Below are positions 8,333-15,304 of a DNA stretch of 26,100 nt, in pieces (the stretch's first letter is position 1; each line of letters opens with the position of its first letter). Source of the stretch: Anaerolineales bacterium (GTDB lineage Bacteria; Chloroflexota; Anaerolineae; Anaerolineales; UBA4823); the NCBI GenBank assembly GCA_026415275.1, contig JAOAHK010000001.1:19498-45597 (forward strand). The letters are read 5' to 3'. Below the pieces are notes generated by a model. The model was not told where the DNA came from. It saw only the letters and a program-made list of their open reading frames with translations, and did not search any database. The translations under genes and the position numbers were made by a program.

Positions 8333-8358
8333 TGCCCAAAATTTTCACAAAACAATTT

Positions 8359-8381
8359 CCCATTGCACTTAACCCAATGGG
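8359..8381. promoter_or_regulatory. Inverted repeat in the leader of the PucR-family gene
   Basis: CCCATTG (8359-8365) and CAATGGG (8375-8381) form a perfect 7-bp inverted repeat with a 9-base spacer. It lies about 25 bases downstream of the predicted start site and 50 bases before the ATG. It may be an operator for autoregulation or a leader hairpin; the sequence does not tell which. Confidence 0.4.
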
Positions 8382-8430
8382 TGATAGATTTTCTTAAAGT
8401 GTGTGTCTGTGGACAATACGGAACCAGATC

Positions 8431-10011
8431 ATGGCTGCCACTGAATTGACTCTCCGTGAGACCTTGCGTTTGGCGTTTGAACATCCGCTGCATTGGCTCC
8501 ACAAAACCGATGTGACGCTTCAAGCCCCAGATTGGGTGGCATTGACCCTAGAAGACTTGCGCGCAGGTGACATTTTGATTTTGAATGCTGCCGAGTGCAC
8601 TGCGGATGCCCTACAAGAAGCGCAAAGAAAAAACGCTGCCCTAGTGATTGTTATAGGTCAGTTGTCACAACCCCCACCCCATCTTTCGCTTCCGCTCGCC
8701 GTTACAGAAGAAAAGGTGGATAAACGTTCCTTACAGAAACGCTTATTGGCGGTCTTAATCAACACTCGCGCCGCCGCCATCGAGCGCGGGGCGCACATTC
8801 ACGCTCAATTGGCACAATTGGAAGCCGAAGGGCGCGGGCTGGATGGACTGGTGCAGGCGATGGCAGAGATGACTGCCCGCGGGGTGATTTTGCAAGATAA
8901 ACGGGGTGGTATCCTTGCCCACCATCCTTCTACAACTTTGACGGCAATCTGGAAAGATATCCTTGCGCAATTTAGCGATCTGCGCCCGCTGCCTGAAGCC
9001 TTTCTCGACCGCAAGCGAGTGGGTAGTCAACCGACAATCCATTGTCAGGAGATAGGTGGTGGCTTAGCCTGCCTGATCGCTCCCGTTGTTGTCGGAGAGG
9101 TTGCTCGAGGTTACCTTTCCCTGATTGGGGTGCAAGGTGAATTCGACACGCTAGATTATTTGGTCGCAGAACAAGGCGGGTTGGTCTTGGCGATCGAAAT
9201 GGCGCGCAACAAAGCGATTCGCGAGACGGAAAAGCGGCTCAAAGGGGATTTGCTCAACGCGCTTTTGCAAGAAATCCTCACCCCGCGCGATGCTCGCTTG
9301 TGGTTGCAGACGATGGGTTTGAACCCGCAGCAAGCTCATGTAGCTTTACGTTTTATGTGGGATAGCCCGGCTGCACCCTCCCGCCGTCGTTTGGAGACGA
9401 TTATCAATGGAGAAATCGCCCAACGCGGCTTGCGGGCGATTGTTCACCCTATGGGCTCTGAGGTGATATGCTTTTGCCCCCTGGGTGGCGAAACGAATCG
9501 TCCGCAAGAAGCCATCGCTCTGGCTGAAGCCATCTTGCGCCAAGCGCACCGAGAGTATCCGCAAGCTGTGGTGCGCTGCGGCATTGGCACTCCCGCGCTA
9601 GAGGTTGGTGAGTGGCGAGTCTCATTTTCACGGGCGGGGCAAGCGCTGGATATGGCGCGCCGCCTGAATGAAAAATCTCCCCTTTACTATCCAGACCTCT
9701 CTGTTTATCGGTTGCTGCTCCAATTGGAACACAGCCCTGAACTGATCGCCTTTCAAGAAGAGATTCTGGGGAACCTGCTAGCCACCGAAAACCCACAGGA
9801 GTTTCTCAATACCCTCGAAGCCTTTTTTGCCCACAATGGTAACCTCTCCCAGACTGCCGAAGCCTTATACATTCATCGCAATACGCTGGTGTATCGCTTA
9901 GAACGCATTGCTGCCATTACAAATATTGATTTAGATAAACCGGAAAATCGCTTAGCCGTTCAACTTGCATTGCACATCTACCGCATGACCCGTCCGCTCG
10001 AAGATAGATAA
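8431..10011 (+). CDS. PucR-family transcriptional regulator
   Basis: A 526-aa cytoplasmic DNA-binding regulator. Residues about 1-120 resemble the PucR N-terminal ligand-sensing domain (TLRETLRLAF, then WVALTLEDLRAGDILIL). The middle (about 140-300) looks like a GAF-type sensor segment. The C-terminus has the PucR helix-turn-helix of the HTH_30 type: NGNLSQTAEALYIHRNTLVY followed by RLERI, around residues 470-495. PucR proteins control purine or other nitrogen catabolism genes in some bacteria, but no such gene is nearby, so the effector and targets are unknown. I prefer ATG 8431; the frame opens 10 codons earlier with GTG 8401, but those residues do not fit the domain and neither start has a good ribosome site. 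The gene has its own promoter and an inverted repeat in its leader, consistent with self-control. Confidence 0.88.
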   Translation: MAATELTLRETLRLAFEHPLHWLHKTDVTLQAPDWVALTLEDLRAGDILILNAAECTADALQEAQRKNAALVIVIGQLSQPPPHLSLPLAVTEEKVDKRSLQKRLLAVLINTRAAAIERGAHIHAQLAQLEAEGRGLDGLVQAMAEMTARGVILQDKRGGILAHHPSTTLTAIWKDILAQFSDLRPLPEAFLDRKRVGSQPTIHCQEIGGGLACLIAPVVVGEVARGYLSLIGVQGEFDTLDYLVAEQGGLVLAIEMARNKAIRETEKRLKGDLLNALLQEILTPRDARLWLQTMGLNPQQAHVALRFMWDSPAAPSRRRLETIINGEIAQRGLRAIVHPMGSEVICFCPLGGETNRPQEAIALAEAILRQAHREYPQAVVRCGIGTPALEVGEWRVSFSRAGQALDMARRLNEKSPLYYPDLSVYRLLLQLEHSPELIAFQEEILGNLLATENPQEFLNTLEAFFAHNGNLSQTAEALYIHRNTLVYRLERIAAITNIDLDKPENRLAVQLALHIYRMTRPLEDR

Positions 10012-10085
10012 ACAATTTCCGCATCGAAGACCGCACGGATGAGGGGCTTTTCCGTTGCACCTAACTGAGCTGTAAGGTTTATAAA

Positions 10086-10114
10086 TTGACGTACCCTCTG
10101 CTTGTATGTATAAT
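10086..10114 (+). promoter_or_regulatory. Strong sigma70-type promoter of the DUF4388/GTPase signalling cluster
   Basis: TTGACG (10086-10091) and a perfect TATAAT (10109-10114) are spaced by exactly 17 bp, the best promoter match in the window. The transcript should start near 10121, leaving a short leader of about 30 bases before the ATG at 10151. Confidence 0.75.
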
Positions 10115-10150
10115 CGAGACAGATGGTGATCCGTTAGATGGATAGATGCG

Positions 10151-10966
10151 ATGGCCCTCAAAGGAAACCTGCGCGATTTCAGCTTATCCCAACTTCTGAA
10201 TCTAATCCATTTGGCAAAAAAAAGCGGCACATTGTTTCTCGAGGACTCTAGAGTAAAGGCTTGGCTCTCTTTCCGGGAGGGAAAGTTAGCCTACGGGAAA
10301 TACGGGGATGAGGATAACAGTTTAGCTGCAATTCTCTATAACGCTCGTAAGTTGAATGCCAATCAATTTCGCGCTCTGAAAGAGCGGGGCAACTCGATGA
10401 ATGATAAAGAGTTGGGCTTACTGCTGGTTAACGCCGGTTATGTATCTCAGCAAGAGGTTTTAGCCAGTTTGCAAGAGTACCTGACAACTTTAGTGCACCG
10501 CTTATATTCATGGGTAGAGGGCACATTTTACTTTGACAGTGAAAAGATGCCCCCCCAAGATAGAATTAACCTGCGCATCGGTTTGGATAACTTGATTATT
10601 GAGGGCACCAGACGCCTCAAAGAAGTTGAGCAATTACAAGATGAGATTCCCAGTTTAGATATTGCCCTAAAGTTTCGCGAACAACCGGATACCGATGTGC
10701 GCAACCTCCGTTTGAGCAAAGAAGAGTGGCGGGTTGTTTCATTTATCAACCCCAAGAATAGCCTAAAACAGATTGCTCAAGCGCTGAAGATGAACGATAT
10801 TGAGATTCGCCGCGTCGCTTATGGCTTGGTGCAAGCGGGCGTAGTAGAAATGGTACGCCCCGAGATGACAACCCCCAGGCCGATTATTCCCGGTATTCCC
10901 AACGCTACGCGGCAAGAGCAGGTCTCGCTGGTCAAACGCATTATCCAGCGGATTCGCTCACTCTGA
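10151..10966 (+). CDS. DUF4388 (PATAN-like) domain protein
   Basis: A 271-aa soluble protein. The N-terminal half is a clear DUF4388 domain: MALKGNLRDFSLSQLLNLIH, then SGTLFLEDSRVKAWLSFREG followed by KLAYGKYGD, and, further on, GTFYFDSEKMP near residues 125-135. The C-terminal part (about 190-245) looks like a winged-helix-like module (EWRVVSFINPKNSLKQIAQ, then EIRRVAYGLVQAGVVEM). DUF4388 proteins are linked to two-component and small GTPase signalling in Chloroflexota, Deinococcus and myxobacteria, and are thought to be protein-interaction modules. It begins the cluster behind a strong promoter, with the GTPase gene starting 23 bases after its stop. It may act as partner or regulator of that GTPase; this is inferred from position only. 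Confidence 0.85.
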   Translation: MALKGNLRDFSLSQLLNLIHLAKKSGTLFLEDSRVKAWLSFREGKLAYGKYGDEDNSLAAILYNARKLNANQFRALKERGNSMNDKELGLLLVNAGYVSQQEVLASLQEYLTTLVHRLYSWVEGTFYFDSEKMPPQDRINLRIGLDNLIIEGTRRLKEVEQLQDEIPSLDIALKFREQPDTDVRNLRLSKEEWRVVSFINPKNSLKQIAQALKMNDIEIRRVAYGLVQAGVVEMVRPEMTTPRPIIPGIPNATRQEQVSLVKRIIQRIRSL

Positions 10967-10989
10967 CCCCACCTAGAGGACGGAATTTC

Positions 10990-11529
10990 ATGCAAACAGT
11001 CAAAATGGTGGTCACGGGACCCTTCAATGCAGGTAAAACGGCTTTCATCAAGACAGTCAGTGAGATTGATGTGGTCTCAACCGAGCGCAAAATCACCAAA
11101 GAGTCTGAGAAGGTAAAAGACACGACTACCGTTGCCATGGATTTCGGGCGCATCACGATTGATAACGACTTAGTGTTGTATCTCTTTGGTACACCAGGAC
11201 AACGTCGCTTTGACTTCATGTGGGAGATCCTCTCGGAAGGGATGTTGGGGTTTATTGTTATGGTAGATAGCTGTCGGCCCGAGACTTTTCGGGAAGCGCG
11301 CAGCATCTTGGAGACCTTTCGCGCTTATGCGCCAACGCCGTATATCGTGGCGGCCAATAAGCAGGATCGCAAAGAGGCATGGGATTTAGAGGATATGCGC
11401 ATTGCCCTTCGCCTAGACTCAACCGTCAAACTTTTGCCCTGCGTTGCTACAGACAAGGAGTCGGTGAAGAACATCTTGCTTGAGTTGCTCTACCAAATCC
11501 TGCAAGAAATGGAGAATGGAGCGGCGTAG
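10990..11529 (+). CDS. Small Ras-like GTPase (CvnD/MglA-like group)
   Basis: A 179-aa single-domain GTPase. The P-loop is GPFNAGKT (residues 10-17, K16/T17). A conserved Thr-rich switch I stretch follows (DTTTVAMDFG). Switch II reads LFGTPGQRRFDFMW, and the base-specificity motif is NKQD. In classic Ras proteins switch II has Asp (DxxGQ); here Gly takes its place (FGTPGQ), as is usual in the bacterial CvnD-like family found in Streptomyces conservons. It probably cycles between GTP and GDP states to relay a signal. A good ribosome site (GAGGACGG) precedes ATG 10990. It lies between the DUF4388 gene and the first alpha/beta hydrolase, all in one transcript. No roadblock-domain partner is seen, so the DUF4388 protein may fill that role. 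Confidence 0.9.
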   Translation: MQTVKMVVTGPFNAGKTAFIKTVSEIDVVSTERKITKESEKVKDTTTVAMDFGRITIDNDLVLYLFGTPGQRRFDFMWEILSEGMLGFIVMVDSCRPETFREARSILETFRAYAPTPYIVAANKQDRKEAWDLEDMRIALRLDSTVKLLPCVATDKESVKNILLELLYQILQEMENGAA

Positions 11530-11549
11530 CCGCAGGCGGAGCCTTAGGC

Positions 11550-12350
11550 GTGTCTTCCATCACGACCGATCAAGGAATCTTACATTATGAGGTGTTTGGG
11601 CGGGGAAAACCCGTAATTTTGTTACATGGCTGGCTAGGATCTTGGGGGTTATGGCAGGAGACGATGACCGTTCTCGGCCGCGTTTTCCGTACGTATGCAA
11701 TGGATTTTTGGGGCTTCGGCGAATCGGGCAAAAAAAGAGAGACCTATCATGTGACCGATTTCGTAAGCATGGTCAATCAATTCATGGAACAGCTTGGCAT
11801 TCAAAAGGCCCCGCTGGTTGGTCACAGTATGGGGGGTACGGTCAGTCTCATGACAGCCATCCAATACCCTCAACGAGTGGAAAAAGTAACTGTAATCGGC
11901 TCTCCAATTGTTGGTTCTTCTCTCTCTTGGTTGTTGAAATTATTCGGTCGGCGACCGATCGCCTATCTCACCCATCACAATCTATGGGCGCTGCGCCTGG
12001 GTTTTCGCATCCTGGCGCCAATGTACTGCAAAGACGATCGTTGGCCACAAATGATGACCCGCGATCTCTCACAGACAACTTTGGCCTCCTTTCTGACTAG
12101 CATCGCTTCCCTGCGTGAGACTGATTTGCGCCCCAATCTGCCCAAGATTCAAGCGCCGGTTATGGGCATGTATGGAGACCGCGATATTGTGGTCGATCCG
12201 AAGCAATGGCAACCTCTCCAAGCCGGCGTCCCGCATGCCCGCATTGAGCGGTTCCCAACTGCTGGGCATTTTATTATGCTTGACGAACCCACAAACTTTT
12301 GTGCTCGCCTCATGGATTTTTTAGAAAATGACTCCATTGCAACTAGATAA
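11550..12350 (+). CDS. Alpha/beta hydrolase, catalytically complete
   Basis: A 266-aa alpha/beta-fold hydrolase, starting at GTG 11550 behind a GGCGGAG ribosome site and 20 bases after the GTPase stop. The oxyanion region is LLHGWLGSW (24-32). The nucleophile elbow is GHSMGG with S93, the acid is D212 (or D210) in YGDRD, and the base is H240 in AGHFIML. A lid segment lies at about 120-175. No signal peptide is visible, so it is likely cytoplasmic. The substrate cannot be predicted: the fold covers esterases, lipases and C-C hydrolases. It is a clear paralogue of the protein at 22727-23518 at the far end of the cluster (shared HYEVxGRGKPV, LHGWxGSW, FRTYAxDxWGFG), which has lost the nucleophile. 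Its last codons overlap the V4R-like gene. Confidence 0.9.
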   Translation: MSSITTDQGILHYEVFGRGKPVILLHGWLGSWGLWQETMTVLGRVFRTYAMDFWGFGESGKKRETYHVTDFVSMVNQFMEQLGIQKAPLVGHSMGGTVSLMTAIQYPQRVEKVTVIGSPIVGSSLSWLLKLFGRRPIAYLTHHNLWALRLGFRILAPMYCKDDRWPQMMTRDLSQTTLASFLTSIASLRETDLRPNLPKIQAPVMGMYGDRDIVVDPKQWQPLQAGVPHARIERFPTAGHFIMLDEPTNFCARLMDFLENDSIATR

Positions 12351-12975
12351 GCTAACCTCTTCAGCAACCTGTGCAAATTTCCTTGCGCGCACAATCTTGT
12401 TTTCCCTCCGCGAGACCGTAGGGGATGAGTTTTATTCTTTCCTCTTGCGAGAGATCGGAGATGCCGATATTCTGGCTCGTTTTCCACCCGATGACCTCAA
12501 GAGGGAATTTCCCCTTCAGCAGCTCGGAAACCTGTTTTCTGCTCTGGAGAGTGTTGCCGGAGAGAAGGCGAAGCGCGGTTTGTTGCACCGCAGTGGGCGG
12601 GCTTGCTTTTTGTGTCTCCAACGGCGTCCAACGCCCTCTCTGGGTATCTTTACAGCAGCGGTTCTCACCTTGCCCAAAGCACGTAAGGTGAAACGGTGTG
12701 CCGAGATTTTGGGGGAATATTTTCAGCGCTATACCGGGTTCATTTTCTCAGTTGAGCCAACCTTGCACGAGTTGCTTTGGCGCTTTGAAATTCCTTTTCC
12801 AGAAATCGAGTTTTCCTTAGGCACCAACATGGCTGATCTCTGGAGTGGCTTTTGGTATGAGTTGCTCTATACTTTGTCGGGGGGGAAACCCCATCTAATT
12901 GAAATTGTTGCAGGCACGGGGGAAAAACAACTCTCATGGGCGCTTCGCATCCCCTACCTGCCTTTTGAAGGATAA
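12328..12975 (+). CDS. V4R (4-vinyl reductase)-like ligand-binding protein
   Basis: A 215-aa protein that I match by pattern to the V4R/hydrocarbon-binding proteins of Chloroflexota. The N-terminal half has RFPPDDLKREFPLQQLGNLF and then RGLLHRSGRACFL, as in that group. The C-terminal part keeps the shape of the V4R core: AEILGEYFQRYTGFIFSVEP, then WYELLYTLSGGKPHLIEIVA. Members usually carry a pair of conserved cysteines before and within the last strand region (CPVC and similar), thought to bind metal; here those positions show no cysteines, so ligand binding may differ. V4R domains sense small molecules in signalling proteins. ATG 12328 overlaps the preceding hydrolase gene by 23 bases in a different frame, which suggests coupled translation. 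Its sequence has drifted from the family, so the name is moderately sure. Confidence 0.65.
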   Translation: MTPLQLDKLTSSATCANFLARTILFSLRETVGDEFYSFLLREIGDADILARFPPDDLKREFPLQQLGNLFSALESVAGEKAKRGLLHRSGRACFLCLQRRPTPSLGIFTAAVLTLPKARKVKRCAEILGEYFQRYTGFIFSVEPTLHELLWRFEIPFPEIEFSLGTNMADLWSGFWYELLYTLSGGKPHLIEIVAGTGEKQLSWALRIPYLPFEG

Positions 12976-12982
12976 GACAGGG

Positions 12983-14260
12983 ATGCTGAAGATCATTATT
13001 GAAGACCCCAACCACGTCTATCCCTTCAACGAGCGCGCGCGGGACCTTCGTATTCAGAACAAACCACTGTGGCTGCATCAGCGAGATGTCCTAGCTCCCT
13101 ATACTCATCAAGAACTGGTGGTGCCTTATGGAGCGCCTTTGCCCCAGGTACGGGAATCTTGTATCGTGTATCGCGACAATTTGTTTTTTGATTCGTTTTA
13201 TCTAGAGGCGTTTTTGGAGCAAGCGCAAAAGAATAAGCGTGCTAGCCGCGCAGCGTTCACTTTACAAGATGCCGCCTTTCGGGAACACGCTCTCCCTCTA
13301 GCAACCTCATACACCGTGCAGGGAGATCTATTCTTGGCAGATTTATGGTATTTTCCGCAGGGGATCGAAGCCGAGATCGAACCGGTCGTGATCGATTTAC
13401 AAGCCAAAGAGGTAGGCTACTATCACGTTCCAACCTATATGGCAACCGAAAGCGGCGATTTGGTCTTTCAGGTGCCGCGCCGAGCTTTCATTGCCATCGA
13501 CTCATGGGTACATATCTTCATCGCCGATGTCGTTTTTGGGGTTTTTGCACGCGGTGTGCGGTTTGAGGATCGCCTAGCGAGCGATCCCTGGTTCAAATTG
13601 AGTATCCTTGCCCAAGCGATGTACGAAGGTAAGCAAGTATTGGAGTGCTCGAAGTTGGTGCGCATCGGACGGAATTGTGTCATCGACCCGCACGCCATCA
13701 TCCACGGACCGACAACCATCGGTGACAATGTGACAATAAACGCTGGTGCAGTGATTGAAAATTGTATCATTGGGGACAATGTCAACATTTCGCAGGGTTG
13801 TCAATTAATGCTTTCGGTGGTTGGTGATGGTGCCTTTTTGCCTTTTCGCGCTGCGTTGTTCATGACAACCCTGATGGACAACAGCATGGTGGCACAAAAC
13901 GCTTGCTTGCAAATGTGTGTGGTTGGCAGAAATACGTTTATTGGAGCCGGGACCACCTTCACCGATTACAACCTCTTGCCAGCTCCCATTCGCGCCCGAG
14001 ATGGATACAATCAATTGCGTGAGGCAAATCGCCCTGTCTTGGGCGGTTGCGTTGGGCATAATTGTCGCATTGGGGCAGGAATGATCATCTTCCCCGCACG
14101 GACAATTGAGTCAGATGTTGTTCTGTTTGCTTCTGCTGAGAGGCGCGTGATTGAACGCGATATTCGCTACGAAGAGAGCGATCATTTGAAACTGCCATTT
14201 CAGCACCTCCACCCCCGCTTATATCCTCGCTTGGGGGAGGCAACGGTTGAGTCTTGGTGA
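12983..14260 (+). CDS. Left-handed beta-helix (hexapeptide repeat) protein, GlmU-like
   Basis: A 425-aa protein. The open frame extends back to 12899 inside the V4R-like gene, but ATG 12983 starts 8 bases after that gene's stop with a purine-rich site (AGGATAAGACAGGG) before it. Residues about 220-385 form repeated hexapeptides (IGRNCVIDPHAIIHGPTTIG, then IGDNV and AGAVIENCIIGDNVNIS), the left-handed beta-helix of acyltransferases and sugar nucleotidyltransferases. The N-terminal part (about 1-220) recalls the nucleotidyltransferase-like half of GlmU-type fusion proteins (YPFNERARDLRI, CIVYRDNLFFD). However, the usual LAAGxGTRM nucleotide-binding loop is absent, so sugar-nucleotide synthesis is doubtful. 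It may act on a sugar phosphate or serve as a binding scaffold. It ends the first transcription block of the cluster. Confidence 0.75.
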   Translation: MLKIIIEDPNHVYPFNERARDLRIQNKPLWLHQRDVLAPYTHQELVVPYGAPLPQVRESCIVYRDNLFFDSFYLEAFLEQAQKNKRASRAAFTLQDAAFREHALPLATSYTVQGDLFLADLWYFPQGIEAEIEPVVIDLQAKEVGYYHVPTYMATESGDLVFQVPRRAFIAIDSWVHIFIADVVFGVFARGVRFEDRLASDPWFKLSILAQAMYEGKQVLECSKLVRIGRNCVIDPHAIIHGPTTIGDNVTINAGAVIENCIIGDNVNISQGCQLMLSVVGDGAFLPFRAALFMTTLMDNSMVAQNACLQMCVVGRNTFIGAGTTFTDYNLLPAPIRARDGYNQLREANRPVLGGCVGHNCRIGAGMIIFPARTIESDVVLFASAERRVIERDIRYEESDHLKLPFQHLHPRLYPRLGEATVESW

Positions 14261-14290
14261 TTAGGAACCTGATTGCATGACCTAACAAAA

Positions 14291-14316
14291 TTGTTGATAC
14301 TTGCCAGCATCAGCAA
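14291..14316. promoter_or_regulatory. Imperfect inverted repeat upstream of the second signalling block
   Basis: TTGTTGAT (14291-14298) and ATCAGCAA (14309-14316) match in 7 of 8 positions around a 10-base spacer, just upstream of a candidate -35 box. The spacing and position suit a regulator binding site. Confidence 0.3.
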
Positions 14317-14319
14317 TTG

Positions 14320-14348
14320 TTGTCAAGAAGACAAGAATAGCGTAAGAT
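14320..14348 (+). promoter_or_regulatory. Candidate promoter of the receiver/kinase block
   Basis: TTGTCA (14320-14325, 5 of 6) and TAAGAT (14343-14348, 4 of 6) are spaced by 17 bp, about 50 bases before the ATG at 14401. Readthrough from the upstream block is also possible. Confidence 0.4.
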
Positions 14349-14400
14349 TAACACGCAGGGACGTTGATCTTCGTTCGATTTGGCAAATTGGGAGGCCGAA

Positions 14401-15294
14401 ATGAGTAAAGCCCGCTTATTAATTGTCGAGGATGATAACGACATCGCCACGATGCTGCGGATTTATTTTGCATCGCAAGGATATGAAGTGGATATCGCCA
14501 GCCGTGGCAGCGAGGCGTTGGAAAAAACGCGCCAGAATATGCCTCATCTGATCATTCTCGATATTATGTTACCTGATTTGGATGGCTTTGAGGTCTGCCG
14601 CACCTTGCGCACCAACACTCGCACAAGCCATGTGCCGATCATTTTTCTGACCCAGAAGGACGAACGCAGCGATAAGCTGCAAGGGTTGGAACTCGGCGCC
14701 GATGATTACATTACCAAGCCTTTTGATATTGAGGAACTCAAGTTGCGTGTGCAACGGGCAATCGCTCGCGCCGAGCAACAAAGCCTAACTGATCCTCGTT
14801 CGGGCTTGCCTTCAGGACGCTTGATCGAAGAACAATTACGCCGCATTATCCAAAGCGACGGTTGGGCGCTGATGGATTTGCGCATCAATTCGTTTAGCGC
14901 TTTTACTGAGGTTTATGGATTTGTGGCTGGGGATGACGTTTTACGCTTTACAGCGATGTTGCTCAACGAGGTTGTCGATCAATTGGGAACACCCCAAGAT
15001 TTCATTGGCCATGTGGGAGGGAGCAACTTCATCTTGATAACTGCGCAGGATCGCGCCGAACAGATTCGCAAAACAATCAAGGAACGGTTTGCACAGGAAG
15101 TGCTAACTCATTATAACTTTTTGGATCGCGAGCAAGGATATCTGCTCGTAACCGATGATAGCGGTCGGGCAATCAAAACACCTTTGATGACTCTTGCAGT
15201 GGGTGTGATCTCTCCCAAGGAGCACACGTTTACCGACATTCGCGAGCTCACCGAACTGGCAGCCGAAGCGCGGCGCGTGGATGCAATGACTTAG
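14401..15294 (+). CDS. Response regulator with degenerate GGDEF output domain
   Basis: A 297-aa protein. I chose ATG 14401 because GGGAGG stands 5 bases upstream and the receiver begins at once (ARLLIVEDDND). Residues 1-120 are a complete receiver: acidic pocket D11/D12, phospho-acceptor D54 in LDIMLPDLDG, T84 in FLTQK, and K106 in ITKPFD. Residues about 125-295 align with a diguanylate cyclase domain (LTDPRSGLPSGRLIEEQL), but the active-site GGDEF is GGSNF at 205-209. It should therefore not make cyclic di-GMP; it may bind a nucleotide or act as a protein-contact module. The likely phosphodonor is the giant kinase encoded 10 bases downstream. Confidence 0.9.
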   Translation: MSKARLLIVEDDNDIATMLRIYFASQGYEVDIASRGSEALEKTRQNMPHLIILDIMLPDLDGFEVCRTLRTNTRTSHVPIIFLTQKDERSDKLQGLELGADDYITKPFDIEELKLRVQRAIARAEQQSLTDPRSGLPSGRLIEEQLRRIIQSDGWALMDLRINSFSAFTEVYGFVAGDDVLRFTAMLLNEVVDQLGTPQDFIGHVGGSNFILITAQDRAEQIRKTIKERFAQEVLTHYNFLDREQGYLLVTDDSGRAIKTPLMTLAVGVISPKEHTFTDIRELTELAAEARRVDAMT

Positions 15295-15304
15295 ACAGGG
15301 TTTT

